Shown: positions 14,144-24,800 of the stretch, piece by piece | Layout of the letters: every line of letters starts with the position of its first letter | How positions within the stretch are numbered: position 1 is the first letter of the stretch | Assembly (NCBI GenBank): GCA_964642795.1 | Contig: CAZXRQ010000015.1 | Span: 1 to 33,138, forward strand | DNA length: 33,138 nucleotides | Source: JAVVVD01 sp964642795 | GTDB lineage: Bacteria; Bacillota; Clostridia; Christensenellales; CAG-138 | Direction: 5' to 3' | Notes under the pieces: generated by a model | Told to the model about the DNA's origin: nothing | Database searches by the model: none | The model's input: only the letters and a program-made list of their open reading frames with translations | Translations under genes and position numbers: made by a program

Positions 14144-15745
14144 TTACTGGCGGCGTATCTTTTTTGTGGAGGTTTTTTCGAACGGCTGCTTGCGCAGGTT
14201 CACCATCTCTATCTGCTTGTACGAGGGATAGTCGAGGTTAATTTTGTCTATCTCGCGCTGCAGCGTATCCAGTATCTCGTATTGGCTCATGTCGCTGGTA
14301 AGCTCGGGGTCGGGATATACCATTACCGCAAGGCGCACGTCGTCGGCCGCCTCACCGTTGGCCACGCCGTATGCCATAACCTCGCACACTACTGGTATCT
14401 GCCCCACGCGCTCCTCTATCTCCTCCGGCGCCACCTTTTTGCCGTTGTTGAATACTATAACGTTCTTTCTGCGGCCGGTGATGAACACGAAGCCGTTTTT
14501 ATCAATATAGCCGTTGTCGCCGGTGTGGAACCAGCCGTCGCGCATGGCCTCGGCGGTCTGCTCCTCGTCCTTATAGTAGCCCGCCATAAGATTAGCGCCG
14601 CGCACGAGTATTTCGTCATCCTGTATGCACAGCTCCACGCGGGGCATGGGCAGGCCCACCGAGCCCGGCTCAATCTCCTGGAAGCGGTTGGTGCATACCA
14701 TGGGCGAGCATTCGGTGATGCCGTAGCCCTCTAAAAATACTATGCCGTAACGGTCCAGCGCCGTCTGCGCCGACTGGGATATATGCGCGCCGCCGCAGCT
14801 TATGTGCCTTAGCTGCTCCAGCCCCTTCGGCCTGGGAGGCGGCGTATTCTTTTTGCCAAACAGCCCGGAGCGCGGCGTCTTTTTGCCGTCGCCCGCAGCC
14901 AGCAGCTTCACCACCACGGCCACCATCAGCGGTACTGCCAGCATGGTGCCCGGATCGAAAAGCATCAAATCCCGCGCCAGCGTCCTGTGGTTACCGTTTA
15001 AGCATATGTTTACGCCTATGGACAGGCAGTTCACCACACCGCCGGTCAGCCCGTAGGTATGATACAGCGGCAGCGGTGCGTATACCTTATCCGCAAGCCA
15101 CACCATCTGCATGGAGGAATAGGAATTCTCAAGCATCGCCGCATTGCTCAGCATCACCGCCTTGGAGGCGCTGGTAGTGCCCGATGTAAACGCTATCGCG
15201 GCGATTGTATCGCCCGTTGGCGGATCCGCATCCAGCAGGCCGGGATCCTCGCTAAGCGTCTCTTTGCCCTCCGCTATCAGCGTATCCAGCGTTTCGCCAT
15301 TTTCGCCGCCCACGGTGAAGCAGGTAAGCCCGTCCAGCTCCCGCACGCTGTATAGCTCCTCGATATTGGATGCAGAACACATCACCGCCGCGGAATCCGC
15401 GCGCATTACGGCCGCCGCCATACCCTCGCCGTTCTGCTCGGTATCCACCATAACGGCAGTAGCGCCCGCTCCGGTTATGCCCAAAAAGCATACGACCCAC
15501 TCGTAGCCGCTTTCGGACACGATGGCTATATGCCTCTTTGCATAGCCGCGTTGCTTCAGCGCCGCCGCCAGCGCAAGGGAATCGGCGGTAAGCTCGGCGT
15601 ACGTGTGGCTATGCTCCTCACCGCTCCGGGAATAGGTGGTAATGGCGATGCTCCCGTTATAGTCCTCGCCTATACCTCGAGCAAAGTCCAAGAATGTGGA
15701 ATAGTGCTTAAGCTCGTTAAGCGGGTATTCGGTATACTTAGTCAT
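14144..15745 (-). CDS. Acyl-AMP ligase / acyl-CoA synthetase-like adenylating enzyme
   Basis: 533 residues, ANL superfamily. It activates a carboxylic acid, presumably a fatty acid, with ATP and hands it to a thiol. Motifs: P-loop-like TSGTTSASK (187-195), GYGITECSP (340-348), HTGD (407-410), a GRRKN hinge (424-428) and a C-terminal TKKIRR, where K529 matches the catalytic lysine. The P-loop lacks the usual GxPKG glycines (SASKA), so activity may be altered. The start is at 15745, where GGAGG lies 10 nt upstream; the ATG overlaps the stop of the HD-GYP gene by 8 nt. A longer frame to 15859 runs inside that gene and is rejected. The adjoining carrier-protein gene makes ACP the likely acceptor, rather than CoA; this is inference. 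Confidence 0.88.
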   Translation of the reverse strand: MTKYTEYPLNELKHYSTFLDFARGIGEDYNGSIAITTYSRSGEEHSHTYAELTADSLALAAALKQRGYAKRHIAIVSESGYEWVVCFLGITGAGATAVMVDTEQNGEGMAAAVMRADSAAVMCSASNIEELYSVRELDGLTCFTVGGENGETLDTLIAEGKETLSEDPGLLDADPPTGDTIAAIAFTSGTTSASKAVMLSNAAMLENSYSSMQMVWLADKVYAPLPLYHTYGLTGGVVNCLSIGVNICLNGNHRTLARDLMLFDPGTMLAVPLMVAVVVKLLAAGDGKKTPRSGLFGKKNTPPPRPKGLEQLRHISCGGAHISQSAQTALDRYGIVFLEGYGITECSPMVCTNRFQEIEPGSVGLPMPRVELCIQDDEILVRGANLMAGYYKDEEQTAEAMRDGWFHTGDNGYIDKNGFVFITGRRKNVIVFNNGKKVAPEEIEERVGQIPVVCEVMAYGVANGEAADDVRLAVMVYPDPELTSDMSQYEILDTLQREIDKINLDYPSYKQIEMVNLRKQPFEKTSTKKIRRQ

Positions 15746-16856
15746 TGTTGCTCTCGCCTCCTTCGTTAGTGGGGGTAATTGCGTCCGTGTAGGTCCATGC
15801 GAGCTGCTCCCGCATTGCATCGAAATCTGAAAGCTGCGGCAGGAAAGCGTCCACCACATCCGGATCGAACTGCGTGCCCTTGCCTCTTGTCAGCTCGGCT
15901 ATCGCGTCATCCAGCGAAAGGTCGTCGCGGTAGCGGCGGTGCGAGGTCATCGCGTCGAAGGAATCCGCAACGCTTATTACCCGTGCCTCGAGCGGTATGC
16001 TGTCGAAAATCAGGTTCTCGGGGTAGCCGCGGCCGTCCACGCGCTCATGGTGCGCCGCTACGATAAGCGCGATATCCTTGAACATGGATACCTCGGACAG
16101 TATCTCGTAGCCTCTGGCGGAATGCCGCTTTATCACCTCGTACTCGTCGGCCGACAGCTTGCCGCTCTTTTTTAGTATTTCATCCGGTACGCCTATCTTA
16201 CCTACATCATGGAACAGGCCGGCTATGCGTATACGCTCCAGCGTGGCCGCGTCCACGTTCATCTGCTCCGCTATCCGCACGGCATAGTAGGACACCCTGT
16301 CCGAATGGCCGCGGGTATATATATCGCGCGCATCAACCATGCTGCGCAGCGTTCGGGTTATTTCAAGGTACGCAACGTTGAGCCGCTCATAAGCGCCCTT
16401 GATCTCTGCGTTGGCCTTTTCCAGCTCGTCGCGGTATTCCCGTATGGTGCGCATCTGGCGGATGGACTTGGCGCAGCTCTCAATAAGCAGCTCCAGCTGA
16501 TCGAAGCGCTCGCTCTTTTCGTAATAGCCCTGTATGTCCAGCTCGCGTATCGTCCTTATTGGAGGCGCAAGGCTCTTGTACCCGGTGAGCAGCACGATGT
16601 AGATATCCTTGTTGAATACGCGTATTCGCGAGACCACCTCGTCGCCGTATATAGGCGACATAAGGAAGTCCAGAAGCAGGATATCATAGCTGCCGTTCCT
16701 CACACGCTCCACCGCGGCCACCGGATCGTTTTCAGTATCCACAGCGTATCCCGCAGATTGGAAATAGGACTGTATGGTAAGCGTCATGATCGGGTCGTCG
16801 TCAACCGCCAGTATGGATAACTCGCCTCCGCATTTTGTAATACGGTTTTTTCTCAC
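15738..16856 (-). CDS. Response regulator with HD-GYP phosphodiesterase output
   Basis: 372 residues. REC domain at 13-130: acidic D20-D21, phosphoacceptor D63 (in LLDFLMSP), T91 and K114. A coiled linker at 135-165 joins it to an HD-GYP domain at about 168-345 with HDVGKIG (H216-D217), HHERVDGRGYP (GYP at 277-279) and the later VADSFDAMTS. HD-GYP enzymes hydrolyse c-di-GMP to pGpG or GMP. The start is a GTG at 16856, placed 6 nt after GGAGGAG. The partner kinase is encoded immediately upstream (84-nt gap), and the stop overlaps the acyl-AMP ligase start, so phosphodiesterase and starter enzyme are made from one message. It has no DNA-binding domain: the system acts through c-di-GMP, not directly on transcription. 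Confidence 0.93.
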   Translation of the reverse strand: MRKNRITKCGGELSILAVDDDPIMTLTIQSYFQSAGYAVDTENDPVAAVERVRNGSYDILLLDFLMSPIYGDEVVSRIRVFNKDIYIVLLTGYKSLAPPIRTIRELDIQGYYEKSERFDQLELLIESCAKSIRQMRTIREYRDELEKANAEIKGAYERLNVAYLEITRTLRSMVDARDIYTRGHSDRVSYYAVRIAEQMNVDAATLERIRIAGLFHDVGKIGVPDEILKKSGKLSADEYEVIKRHSARGYEILSEVSMFKDIALIVAAHHERVDGRGYPENLIFDSIPLEARVISVADSFDAMTSHRRYRDDLSLDDAIAELTRGKGTQFDPDVVDAFLPQLSDFDAMREQLAWTYTDAITPTNEGGESNND

Positions 16857-16940
16857 ACCTGCTCCTCCTTTCCCTGTTGATAAGTATTATATAAGTCCAA
16901 CATCTTTCGATGAGGTTTCGCACATGTACATTACGCCCCG

Positions 16941-18806
16941 TTAGGACGCGGTGTAGGTAACGTATTCCTCCGGTATGGTCAGCGCGAATACCGTGCCTCC
17001 CTCGGGATTATCCTCAAACCACATCCGCCCGCCGAACTTGCCGCGCACTATGGAGTTGGATATAAACACGCCCAGCCCGGTGCCCTGCGCGCCCTTGCTG
17101 GTTATCATCTGCTTGAACAGGCGCCGTTTGACCTCGTCGGATAATCCGCAGCCCCGGTCGAGAACCCGTATCACAAGGTCGGTATGCTCGCGAGCCAGCC
17201 GCATCATTATACAGCCGCCGTCAGGGCGCATCGCGTCTATCGCGTTTTGAATCAGGTTGTTCAGCACCTGCACAAGGTTATTGATATCGCCGTGTACTCG
17301 CGCACTGTGCTCCACGTCGTTTTCCACGACTATTCGGCAGTTGCCCGCCACCAGCTCATGCCGCATCAGCAGCTGCACGCGCTTGATAAGCTCGTCCACG
17401 TCGAACTCAGCGTCGTTATCCGAGGCGCTCATGGAGGCCGCCTGCCCCTTCACCACGGTTATTATATCTGACATGTAGGCGCAGGCCTCGCGGATGCGGT
17501 CCAGCCATCCGTGCATCTCGGTGTAGATCTCGCCGTAATCCTCCGCCGTTATTTCCGGATCGCCTATGCTCGCTTCGGCCTCGGTTATCAGCACGTCCAC
17601 CGCGGTGGAGCTGCCCGCGATGCTCATTATCGGGGTTTTCAGGTTGTGCGCTATGCCGCCCATCATCTGTCCCAGCGAGGCAAGGCGCTCCTGCTCCATA
17701 AGGCGGGACTGGCTATCCTGCAGGCGCTGCATGCTCTCCTTTATTTTGGTGACGTCGCGGAAATAGGCTATATGGCCCACTACGCTGGTATCCACGCGCA
17801 GCGGCGATACGTCCACCATATAGTACTTCTTCACAGGCGGCGCGGAGCCGGTCTCTATTATGGCCTGTTCGTAGGTTATCACACAGTCGCTCTCACGGCA
17901 GGAGCGGAACGCTCCCACCAGATTGTACAGCGGAGATTTCTGCTTTGTATCGTCGTTTGGCGTCTGCGCGGCCAGCGACGTGCCCTCGGTTATGCCGTAG
18001 TTCCAGCCGAATACCGACGCGAAGGACTTGTTAAAGCCCATCACCATGTCCTGTTCGTTTACCACTATATAACAATCCTGTATGGAATCCAGCACATACT
18101 GCACCGCCACCGGCTTTAGATCCAGCATTCGGAAATGGAATATCGCTATGCCGTGGAACAGTATCGTCACGATAAACGCCGCAGGAGTAGCCGCAATGGA
18201 AACATCCGCCAGCTGCAGCGTTGCGATGCAGTTTACCGTAAACGGCACTATGTTGCCAAGGCAGTAGAACAGCGCCTGCTTGCGGTACAGCGAATTGCCG
18301 CTCTTTACGGCAAATACGCTGATGGCCACCATGGGATATATGCTGCATATATAGCTGTACGCGCCGGAAAACAGCAGATATGGCCCAAATACTGTCTCCT
18401 GGCTGTTGCTGGACAGTACCTCGTACACAAGATGGTGCAGCGGGTTCGTCCATACCATTATATTGGTTATCAGCGGCACTATAAGCAGCAGGTAGTACCG
18501 CCTTGGCAGCTTTTCGTAGCCCTTTACGAAGGTCATCGCTATATACAGCGATACCACCGGCGTAAACGCGCCGCCTATGTTGGAAAACGCGTCCGCAATA
18601 TACAGGCCCGTTGCGTCGTCCGGAGCCACGAAGCGCAGCCCTATTATGGCGATCAGCCAGGAGGATATAAGGCTTGCATATATAAAGAACAGCTTGTGGA
18701 TGAGCTTATAGCTGCTCTTTCGCTTGAAAACGGATATCACGATAAACGCCGTTATCGCAACAAGGCTTATAATGAATAGCGTCAATATAGCATCCGATAC
18801 CATCAT
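16941..18806 (-). CDS. Membrane sensor histidine kinase (7TM-PAS-HisKA-HATPase)
   Basis: 621 residues. Seven hydrophobic helices (about 5-225) form a 7TM receptor-type N-terminus. A PAS domain follows (235-355), then a dimerisation domain with the phosphorylated histidine H387 in IAHNLKTPI, and an ATPase domain with N-box NNLIQNAIDA (516-525), G1 DRGCGL (550-555) and G2 GTGLGV (575-580), all intact. HNLKTP differs slightly from the common HExKxP box. It should phosphorylate the HD-GYP regulator encoded just downstream. It begins 27 nt after the NRPS stop behind an AAAGG site, with two ATG codons in tandem (18806 and 18803). The ligand is unknown; its place in the operon allows sensing of the NRPS product, which is inference. 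Confidence 0.92.
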   Translation of the reverse strand: MMVSDAILTLFIISLVAITAFIVISVFKRKSSYKLIHKLFFIYASLISSWLIAIIGLRFVAPDDATGLYIADAFSNIGGAFTPVVSLYIAMTFVKGYEKLPRRYYLLLIVPLITNIMVWTNPLHHLVYEVLSSNSQETVFGPYLLFSGAYSYICSIYPMVAISVFAVKSGNSLYRKQALFYCLGNIVPFTVNCIATLQLADVSIAATPAAFIVTILFHGIAIFHFRMLDLKPVAVQYVLDSIQDCYIVVNEQDMVMGFNKSFASVFGWNYGITEGTSLAAQTPNDDTKQKSPLYNLVGAFRSCRESDCVITYEQAIIETGSAPPVKKYYMVDVSPLRVDTSVVGHIAYFRDVTKIKESMQRLQDSQSRLMEQERLASLGQMMGGIAHNLKTPIMSIAGSSTAVDVLITEAEASIGDPEITAEDYGEIYTEMHGWLDRIREACAYMSDIITVVKGQAASMSASDNDAEFDVDELIKRVQLLMRHELVAGNCRIVVENDVEHSARVHGDINNLVQVLNNLIQNAIDAMRPDGGCIMMRLAREHTDLVIRVLDRGCGLSDEVKRRLFKQMITSKGAQGTGLGVFISNSIVRGKFGGRMWFEDNPEGGTVFALTIPEEYVTYTAS

Positions 18807-18833
18807 ATCACCAACCTTTTTAACAGCGTTTTC

Positions 18834-21800
18834 TTATCTGCCGGGCAAAAACCGTTTCAGCAGCACGGCAGGCTGCGGCTCCGTCCAGGCAAAGCCCAGC
18901 TTGCCGAGCGTTTGCAGCGTTTTATCGCATTGCGGCAGCGGTTTTGCCTTACCCGCTGCGCGTTTTTCCTGCAGCCATACGTCCATAAATGCAGCAGCCG
19001 CGCCCGGCTCCATGCGGGACAGCGCGCCCGGCAGCACGCGCTCAAACTGCTCCGCATTCTGCCTTAGCGGGTGCAGCTCCAATGCCGTAAGTATGTCACT
19101 TAGCGGCACAGGATACGGATTATATATATGATACACTCCCGGCGGCGCGGCGGCAAGCACCGTTATCGCGCGCGCGCACTCATCCACCGCCGTAAGCTCC
19201 ACCGGCATATCGAACAGCTGCGCCGGAAGCCCCGGCAGCGCCGCTATCGCCCTTACGCACAGACAGAAGGCGTTGCTGTGGGGATCCTGCTGGAACACGC
19301 CGTCCGAGGCGCGGCCCACCAGCCTTCCTATGCGCGCAACACGCACATCCAGCCCGTATTTCGCAGCGTCGCGTACCCGCTTTTCCGCCTGCAGCTTTGC
19401 GCCTACGTATATGTTGCCGCCCCAGTCCTGCCCTATGTCGAGATCCTGCTCGGTAAACGGAACATCCGCAGCCGAACCGGGCAGGGTATTGCCGCACACG
19501 CTCATGGTGGAGCAATGTATAAGCCGCGCGCCCGCGCTTTGGCAGAGCGCTATGACGTTCTCCGTGCCCAGCACGTTGGCGGCGGTTATCTCCTCCGCCG
19601 GCCCGTAATGCCGCACGTCCGCCGCAGCGTGAAATACCGTCTTCAGCCGCGGGAGCAGCGCATCCAGCGCATCCTGTGCGGCGCCCATAGCGGGCTTTGT
19701 AACATCGCCCTGCACCTCGATGATATTCTGCCGGACGGATTGCGTCCATACGCTGCCGAAATAGCCCGAAAGCACTTCCTGCAGCCGTCCTTCGCCGCGC
19801 ACAAGGCAGTATATCCCGCCCGCGCCGCCGTCTATAAGCGCTTTTACTATATGCGCGCCCAAAAAGCCCGTAGCGCCGGTCACCAGCACCGCGTCGCGTA
19901 TCGTCTGCGGCCCTTCCGAAGAATGCTCGTTTATGCCTGCTTCCATGGCGGCAAGCAGCTCCGCCTGTACCGTCACGGTAGGATGCGCGTAAAATGCGGA
20001 TATCGGCATCTCCCAGCCGTTCTCATAGTAGCGGCTGAGTATGGTTATTGCCGCAAGCGACGCGCCTCCCTGCTCAAACAGCGATACGTCGCGCACCACG
20101 GGCACTCCCAGCACGTCCTCCCATATGGCGGCGATACGGTCCTCCAGCCCCTCGGCATCTGCTGTGGCAGCCTGCGCTTTTGGCTCCGGGCTATCGCCAT
20201 ACAGCGGCGGGGGCAGGTTCTCCGAGCCAGGCCCCTGTGAAAGCGCAAGCCTGTCTGTCTTGCCGGTAGCCGTGCGCGGCAGCGCCGAAAGCGCGGTGAT
20301 GCGGGTAGGAATCATGTATGAAGGAAGCACTGCGGCAAGCCGCTCGCGCATGAGTCCCGCGTCTATGCTGCCGCCCTGCGCCGGCACGCAATAGCCCGTA
20401 AGCTCCATCGTGCCGTCCGGCATACGCCCGGCCACTACCGCAGCCTCTGCGCACAGCCCGGTATCCAGCATTGCGCCCTCCACCTCTTCCGGCTCCACGC
20501 GCTGGCCGTTCAATTTGATCTGCCGGTCGCGCCGGCCTGTGTATATAAGCTCCCCGCTTGCCAGCATACGGGCGGTATCGCCGGTTTTGTACATCCTTTC
20601 GCCGGGCAGGAGCGGGTCGTCAACAAATGCCCGCGCGGTAAGCTCCGGCTCCGCGCAATAGCCCTTTGCAAGGCATTCCCCGCCAAGATACAGCTCCCCC
20701 TCGGCAAGCGGCGGCACGCGGCGCATATCATCGTCCAATAGATATTCGCGGCAGTTTGCAAGCGGCCTGCCTATCACCGGCGGCCCGCCCGGCAGCAGTC
20801 TTGCGCCGGTAGCGTATACCGCGGCCTCGGCCGGGCCGTACAGGTTGTATATTGCCGCTTTGGTATGCTTCCCAAGCGCGCCCAGCAGCTGCGGCGTCAC
20901 GGCCTCTCCCGCCATTATCACAAGCTGCACGCCGCCTATCGCGGCGCAGAACTGCGCGTTTGCAAGGCAGCTTATCATGCGCGACGGGGTAAGCTGGAAT
21001 GCGCTTACCTTCTCGCCGGCTATAAGCTGCGCGAGCTTCCACGGCAGCAGCATCTCCTCCTCGTCCGCCAGCACCACGGTACGTCCCATGGCCAGCGCCG
21101 AAAGCGATTCTGTCATAAACGTATCGAACACCACGCCGGTTGCGCACAGCACGCTCCCCTGTGCGCACTCGAACACCGTCTCCAAATTGGCCGTAAGGTT
21201 GGCTATTGCGCGGTGGGTTATCATCACACCCTTGGGCCTTCCGGTGGAGCCCGAGGTAAACAGCACATGTATAAGCGAGGAGGTCGGCGTATCCACCGGC
21301 GTATAGGCGGCGTCTTTCGCGCTGCCCATCACTATGCGTTCAGCCCCGGCCGCCGCGCCGCTGCCGTCGCAGTATATCAGCCTTGCTCCGGATGCGGTCA
21401 GCATATGGTTTACGCGCTCCGGCGGGAAATCCGGCGATATAGGCACATACGCGCAGCCCGCCATGAGTATGCCCAGCATGGCGGTAAACAGCTTGGGCGT
21501 GCGCTTGAAGCACAGGCCTATCCTGTCCCCCGGCTCCGCCCCGGCCTGCTGAAGCTCCGCGGCCGCGCTGCGCGCGCCCTCAATAAGCTGCGCGTAGGTA
21601 ACGTCCTCCCCGTGGAAGCGCAGGGCCGCGGCGTCCGGCTGCATAAGCGCAGTCTCCTCCACGCGCCTGTGAATACACTCGTCTATGTACGGCATACGCA
21701 TACGGTTGGGTCGCTCCATAAGTGCAAGCCTGTCCCGGGCGTCCAGCGGCATAAGCGCGCCAAGCGCTGCGTTTTTATCCTGCATTAGCAGCTTTACCGC

Positions 21801-24800
21801 AGCACAGAACATCCTCAATATTAGCTTTGCCGTATCCGCATCGTACAACGACGCGGCGTACTCCAGCCTTAAGGAATACCCCCGCCCGCCGTCCTGCGCC
21901 GTCTCCAGCGACAGCGGCAGCTTGGCGGTATGCGTTTCCACCGGGTATATGCGGGTATTTACGCCGCACAGCTCGTACTCTTCGGGCTGGGCCGGGCGCA
22001 TGGACAGCATCGCCCTGTACAGCGCGGTATCGCCGTCAACCGTCCTGCCGGAATACTCCGCCACCGCGTCCGGCGATACGGACTGGTTATCCAGCAGCGA
22101 AAGCACATCCCCGCGCACACGGGCAAGATATTCGCTTACCGTGAGCCCGTTATCGGGATACAGATCCAGCGGCAGCGGATGTATAAACGCCCCGGCAACC
22201 TTCCAAAGCTCCGAGCTCGCGCGGCCGGATACCGGCGTGCCTATGGTAAGGGCGGGCTTGCCCGCCAGCTTTCCGATTACTATGCCGAACGCGGCGGCAA
22301 ACAGCATAAACGGCGTTATGTCTCCGGCGCGGCAGTATTCCTCCGCGGCGTTGGACAGCTCCGCACCCAGCTCCTGCGTTATCACCTCTCCGCGGAGATC
22401 GGACTGCTTTGCAGCAGGACGGTCCGCAGGCACGCTCGCCGCCTCAGGCAGCCGCGGAGCTTTTTGCTTCCAGTATTCTGTAACCGCGCCGTCCGTTTCG
22501 CGTCCCGCCTCCGCATATGCGTAATCGCGATAGCGCACAGCAGGCGTATCCGGTGCCTCGCCACGGTATATGGCGCACAGCCGCCGCATTATCAGCGGGG
22601 TGCTCACACCGTCTGAAACGCTGTGATGCACGTCCACAAGCAGCCGCCAATCGCCGCTTGCCGCGTCGTTATACAGTGCGGCGCGCATCAGCGGCGGTTT
22701 TTCCAGATCGAACGGGCGCACGAACGCGGCGCGGGCGTTTTCCGCATTATCCGCAGCAAGCGTTTCCAGCGCAAACGGCGCATCGTCGTCTATCGTCTGC
22801 ATGAGCTTCCCGTCTACAAGCCGGAAGCTTGTGCGCAGCGCCTCCTCAGAGCGTATCAACGCGGTAAACGCGCTCTCCAGACGCTTTATATCCGGCGCTT
22901 TACTGCCAAGCGGAAGCTCTCCCGGCATGTTGTACGCTATGCCCGTGGGATCCAGCCGGCTCGCCACATACAAGCTGCGCTGCGCTGCCGTGAGCGGATA
23001 GCCCGTTAGCTCCGGTGCGCGCGCTATACGGGGCGGGCCGGGCTCCGCCGCCTCGCCGGTAAGCATTTCGCATATACGGCGCGCCGATCTGAGCGCATAG
23101 AATTCCGTAAGCCTAAGGCTCCTGTGGAAGCGTTCCTCTATATCGCATATCAGGGCGGTGGCGCCCAGCGAATCTCCGCCGGACGCAAAGAAATCGTCCG
23201 TTACGCCAAAGCTCTTATCGTTGAGCACGGCGCGCATCATATCCAGCAGCTCCTGCTCCATCCCGGTACGCGCCGGCCCGCCGCCGGTCTCAGGCTCCGG
23301 GTCCGGAAGCGCGATAACGTCGGTTTTGCCGCTTCGTGTGCGGGGCATGGCGTCCAGCCGTACAAGGCGGGAGGGGGTCATGTAGCCCGGCAGATATTCC
23401 GCAAGGTACGAAAGCAGCTCCACCTCGCCCGCGTTACAGCCCTCGTTTAGCACATAGTAGCCCGCAATGTATTTTTTCTCGCCCTGCGCAACGAGCTTTA
23501 CCGCCGCATCCAATACGGCAGAGTGCGCGCACAGCCGCGCGGCTATCTCAGCAGGCTCTATGCGCAGGCCGCGCAGCTTGAGCTGGCCGTCCTTACGGCC
23601 GCCTATTCTTATTTCGCCCTCCGACGTCCAGCAGGCAGAATCCCCCGTGCGGTATATTCGCTCTCCCGGCTCGAACGGGCTTGTGAAAAAGCTCTTTTCG
23701 TTTAGCTCCGGCGCGCCGTGATAGCCGCGCCCCACGCATTTGCCGCCTATATACAGCTCCCCGAACACGCCCACCGGCAGTGGCTGCATATGCGCGTCCA
23801 GCACATACAGCCTGCAGTTTCGCATGGGCCTGCCTATCGTGACTGCGGCGGCGCCGTCCATTCTGGCCGTAGCCACGGCCACGGTGGTCTCGGAAGGGCC
23901 GTATTGATTATACAGCCGCGCATGGGTAAGGTCGTGCAGGCGTTGTATCAGCTCTCCCGGCAGCGCCTCGCCGCCGATGATTATGGAATCCATGCTGCGC
24001 AGTGCGGATGCAAAGCTCTTTTCACGCAGATATGCCTGTATACGGGAGGGAGTCGCTGCAAAGCAGCCCACCCCGTAGTTTACTATCAGCCGCGCAAGCG
24101 CCCGCGGGTCCTCGACCTCCTCCGCGCCCGGCAGCACCACCGTGCGCGCGTTCAACAGCGCGGCCGCGCTCTCCAGCATAAACACGTCAAAGCCGGTATT
24201 GCACAGCGACAGCACCGCCCCGTGCCCATAGTACGGGGCCATGCCCGCAGCAAAGTTGACCACGTTGCCCACGCTTATCTCCACGCCCTTGGGCTTGCCC
24301 GTAGAGCCGGAGGTATATACTATATAGCATAGCTCGTCCGCCGCCTGTGTGCGGGGCCTTGCGATGCGCTCCGATTTGAGCGCATCGGCGTATTGTAGCA
24401 CCGGCGCGTCACACGGCGCATCGGATATTATCAGCTCCGCGCCGCTGTCGTCTATCATCTCCGCGCGCCGGCCCGCAGGCAGCGACGGCGAGAGTATCAC
24501 CCATGCGTTACCGCCGTAGGCGCACGCCATCATGGATGCGTACAGCGCTGCGCTCCTGTCCAGCGCAAGCCCTATTACATGGCCTCCGCCCGGGCAGGCG
24601 GCCTCTATCGCTGCGCCTATAAGCTCCGCGCGCCGCACAAGCTCCGCATAGGTCACGCGCGTACCGTCCTCTATGCAGGCCACGCGGGACGGGTGTGCGC
24701 CTGCGGCGCTGCAAAAGCTGCCGTATACGTCCAGCGGAGATACGATTGCGGCGGTATCGTTGAACTTAAACAGCACGTTGTCCAGCTCGTCCAGCCCCAT

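Noticed and set aside
15746..15859. Longer N-terminus for the acyl-AMP ligase starting at 15859
   Set aside because: It lies inside the HD-GYP gene and has no family similarity; ATG 15745 has GGAGG at the right distance.
19128..20240. Long plus-strand open frames opposite the NRPS, such as this 370-codon one
   Set aside because: They are antisense shadows of a GC-rich gene, have no ribosome site or domain, and are full of low-complexity Arg/His/Tyr sequence.
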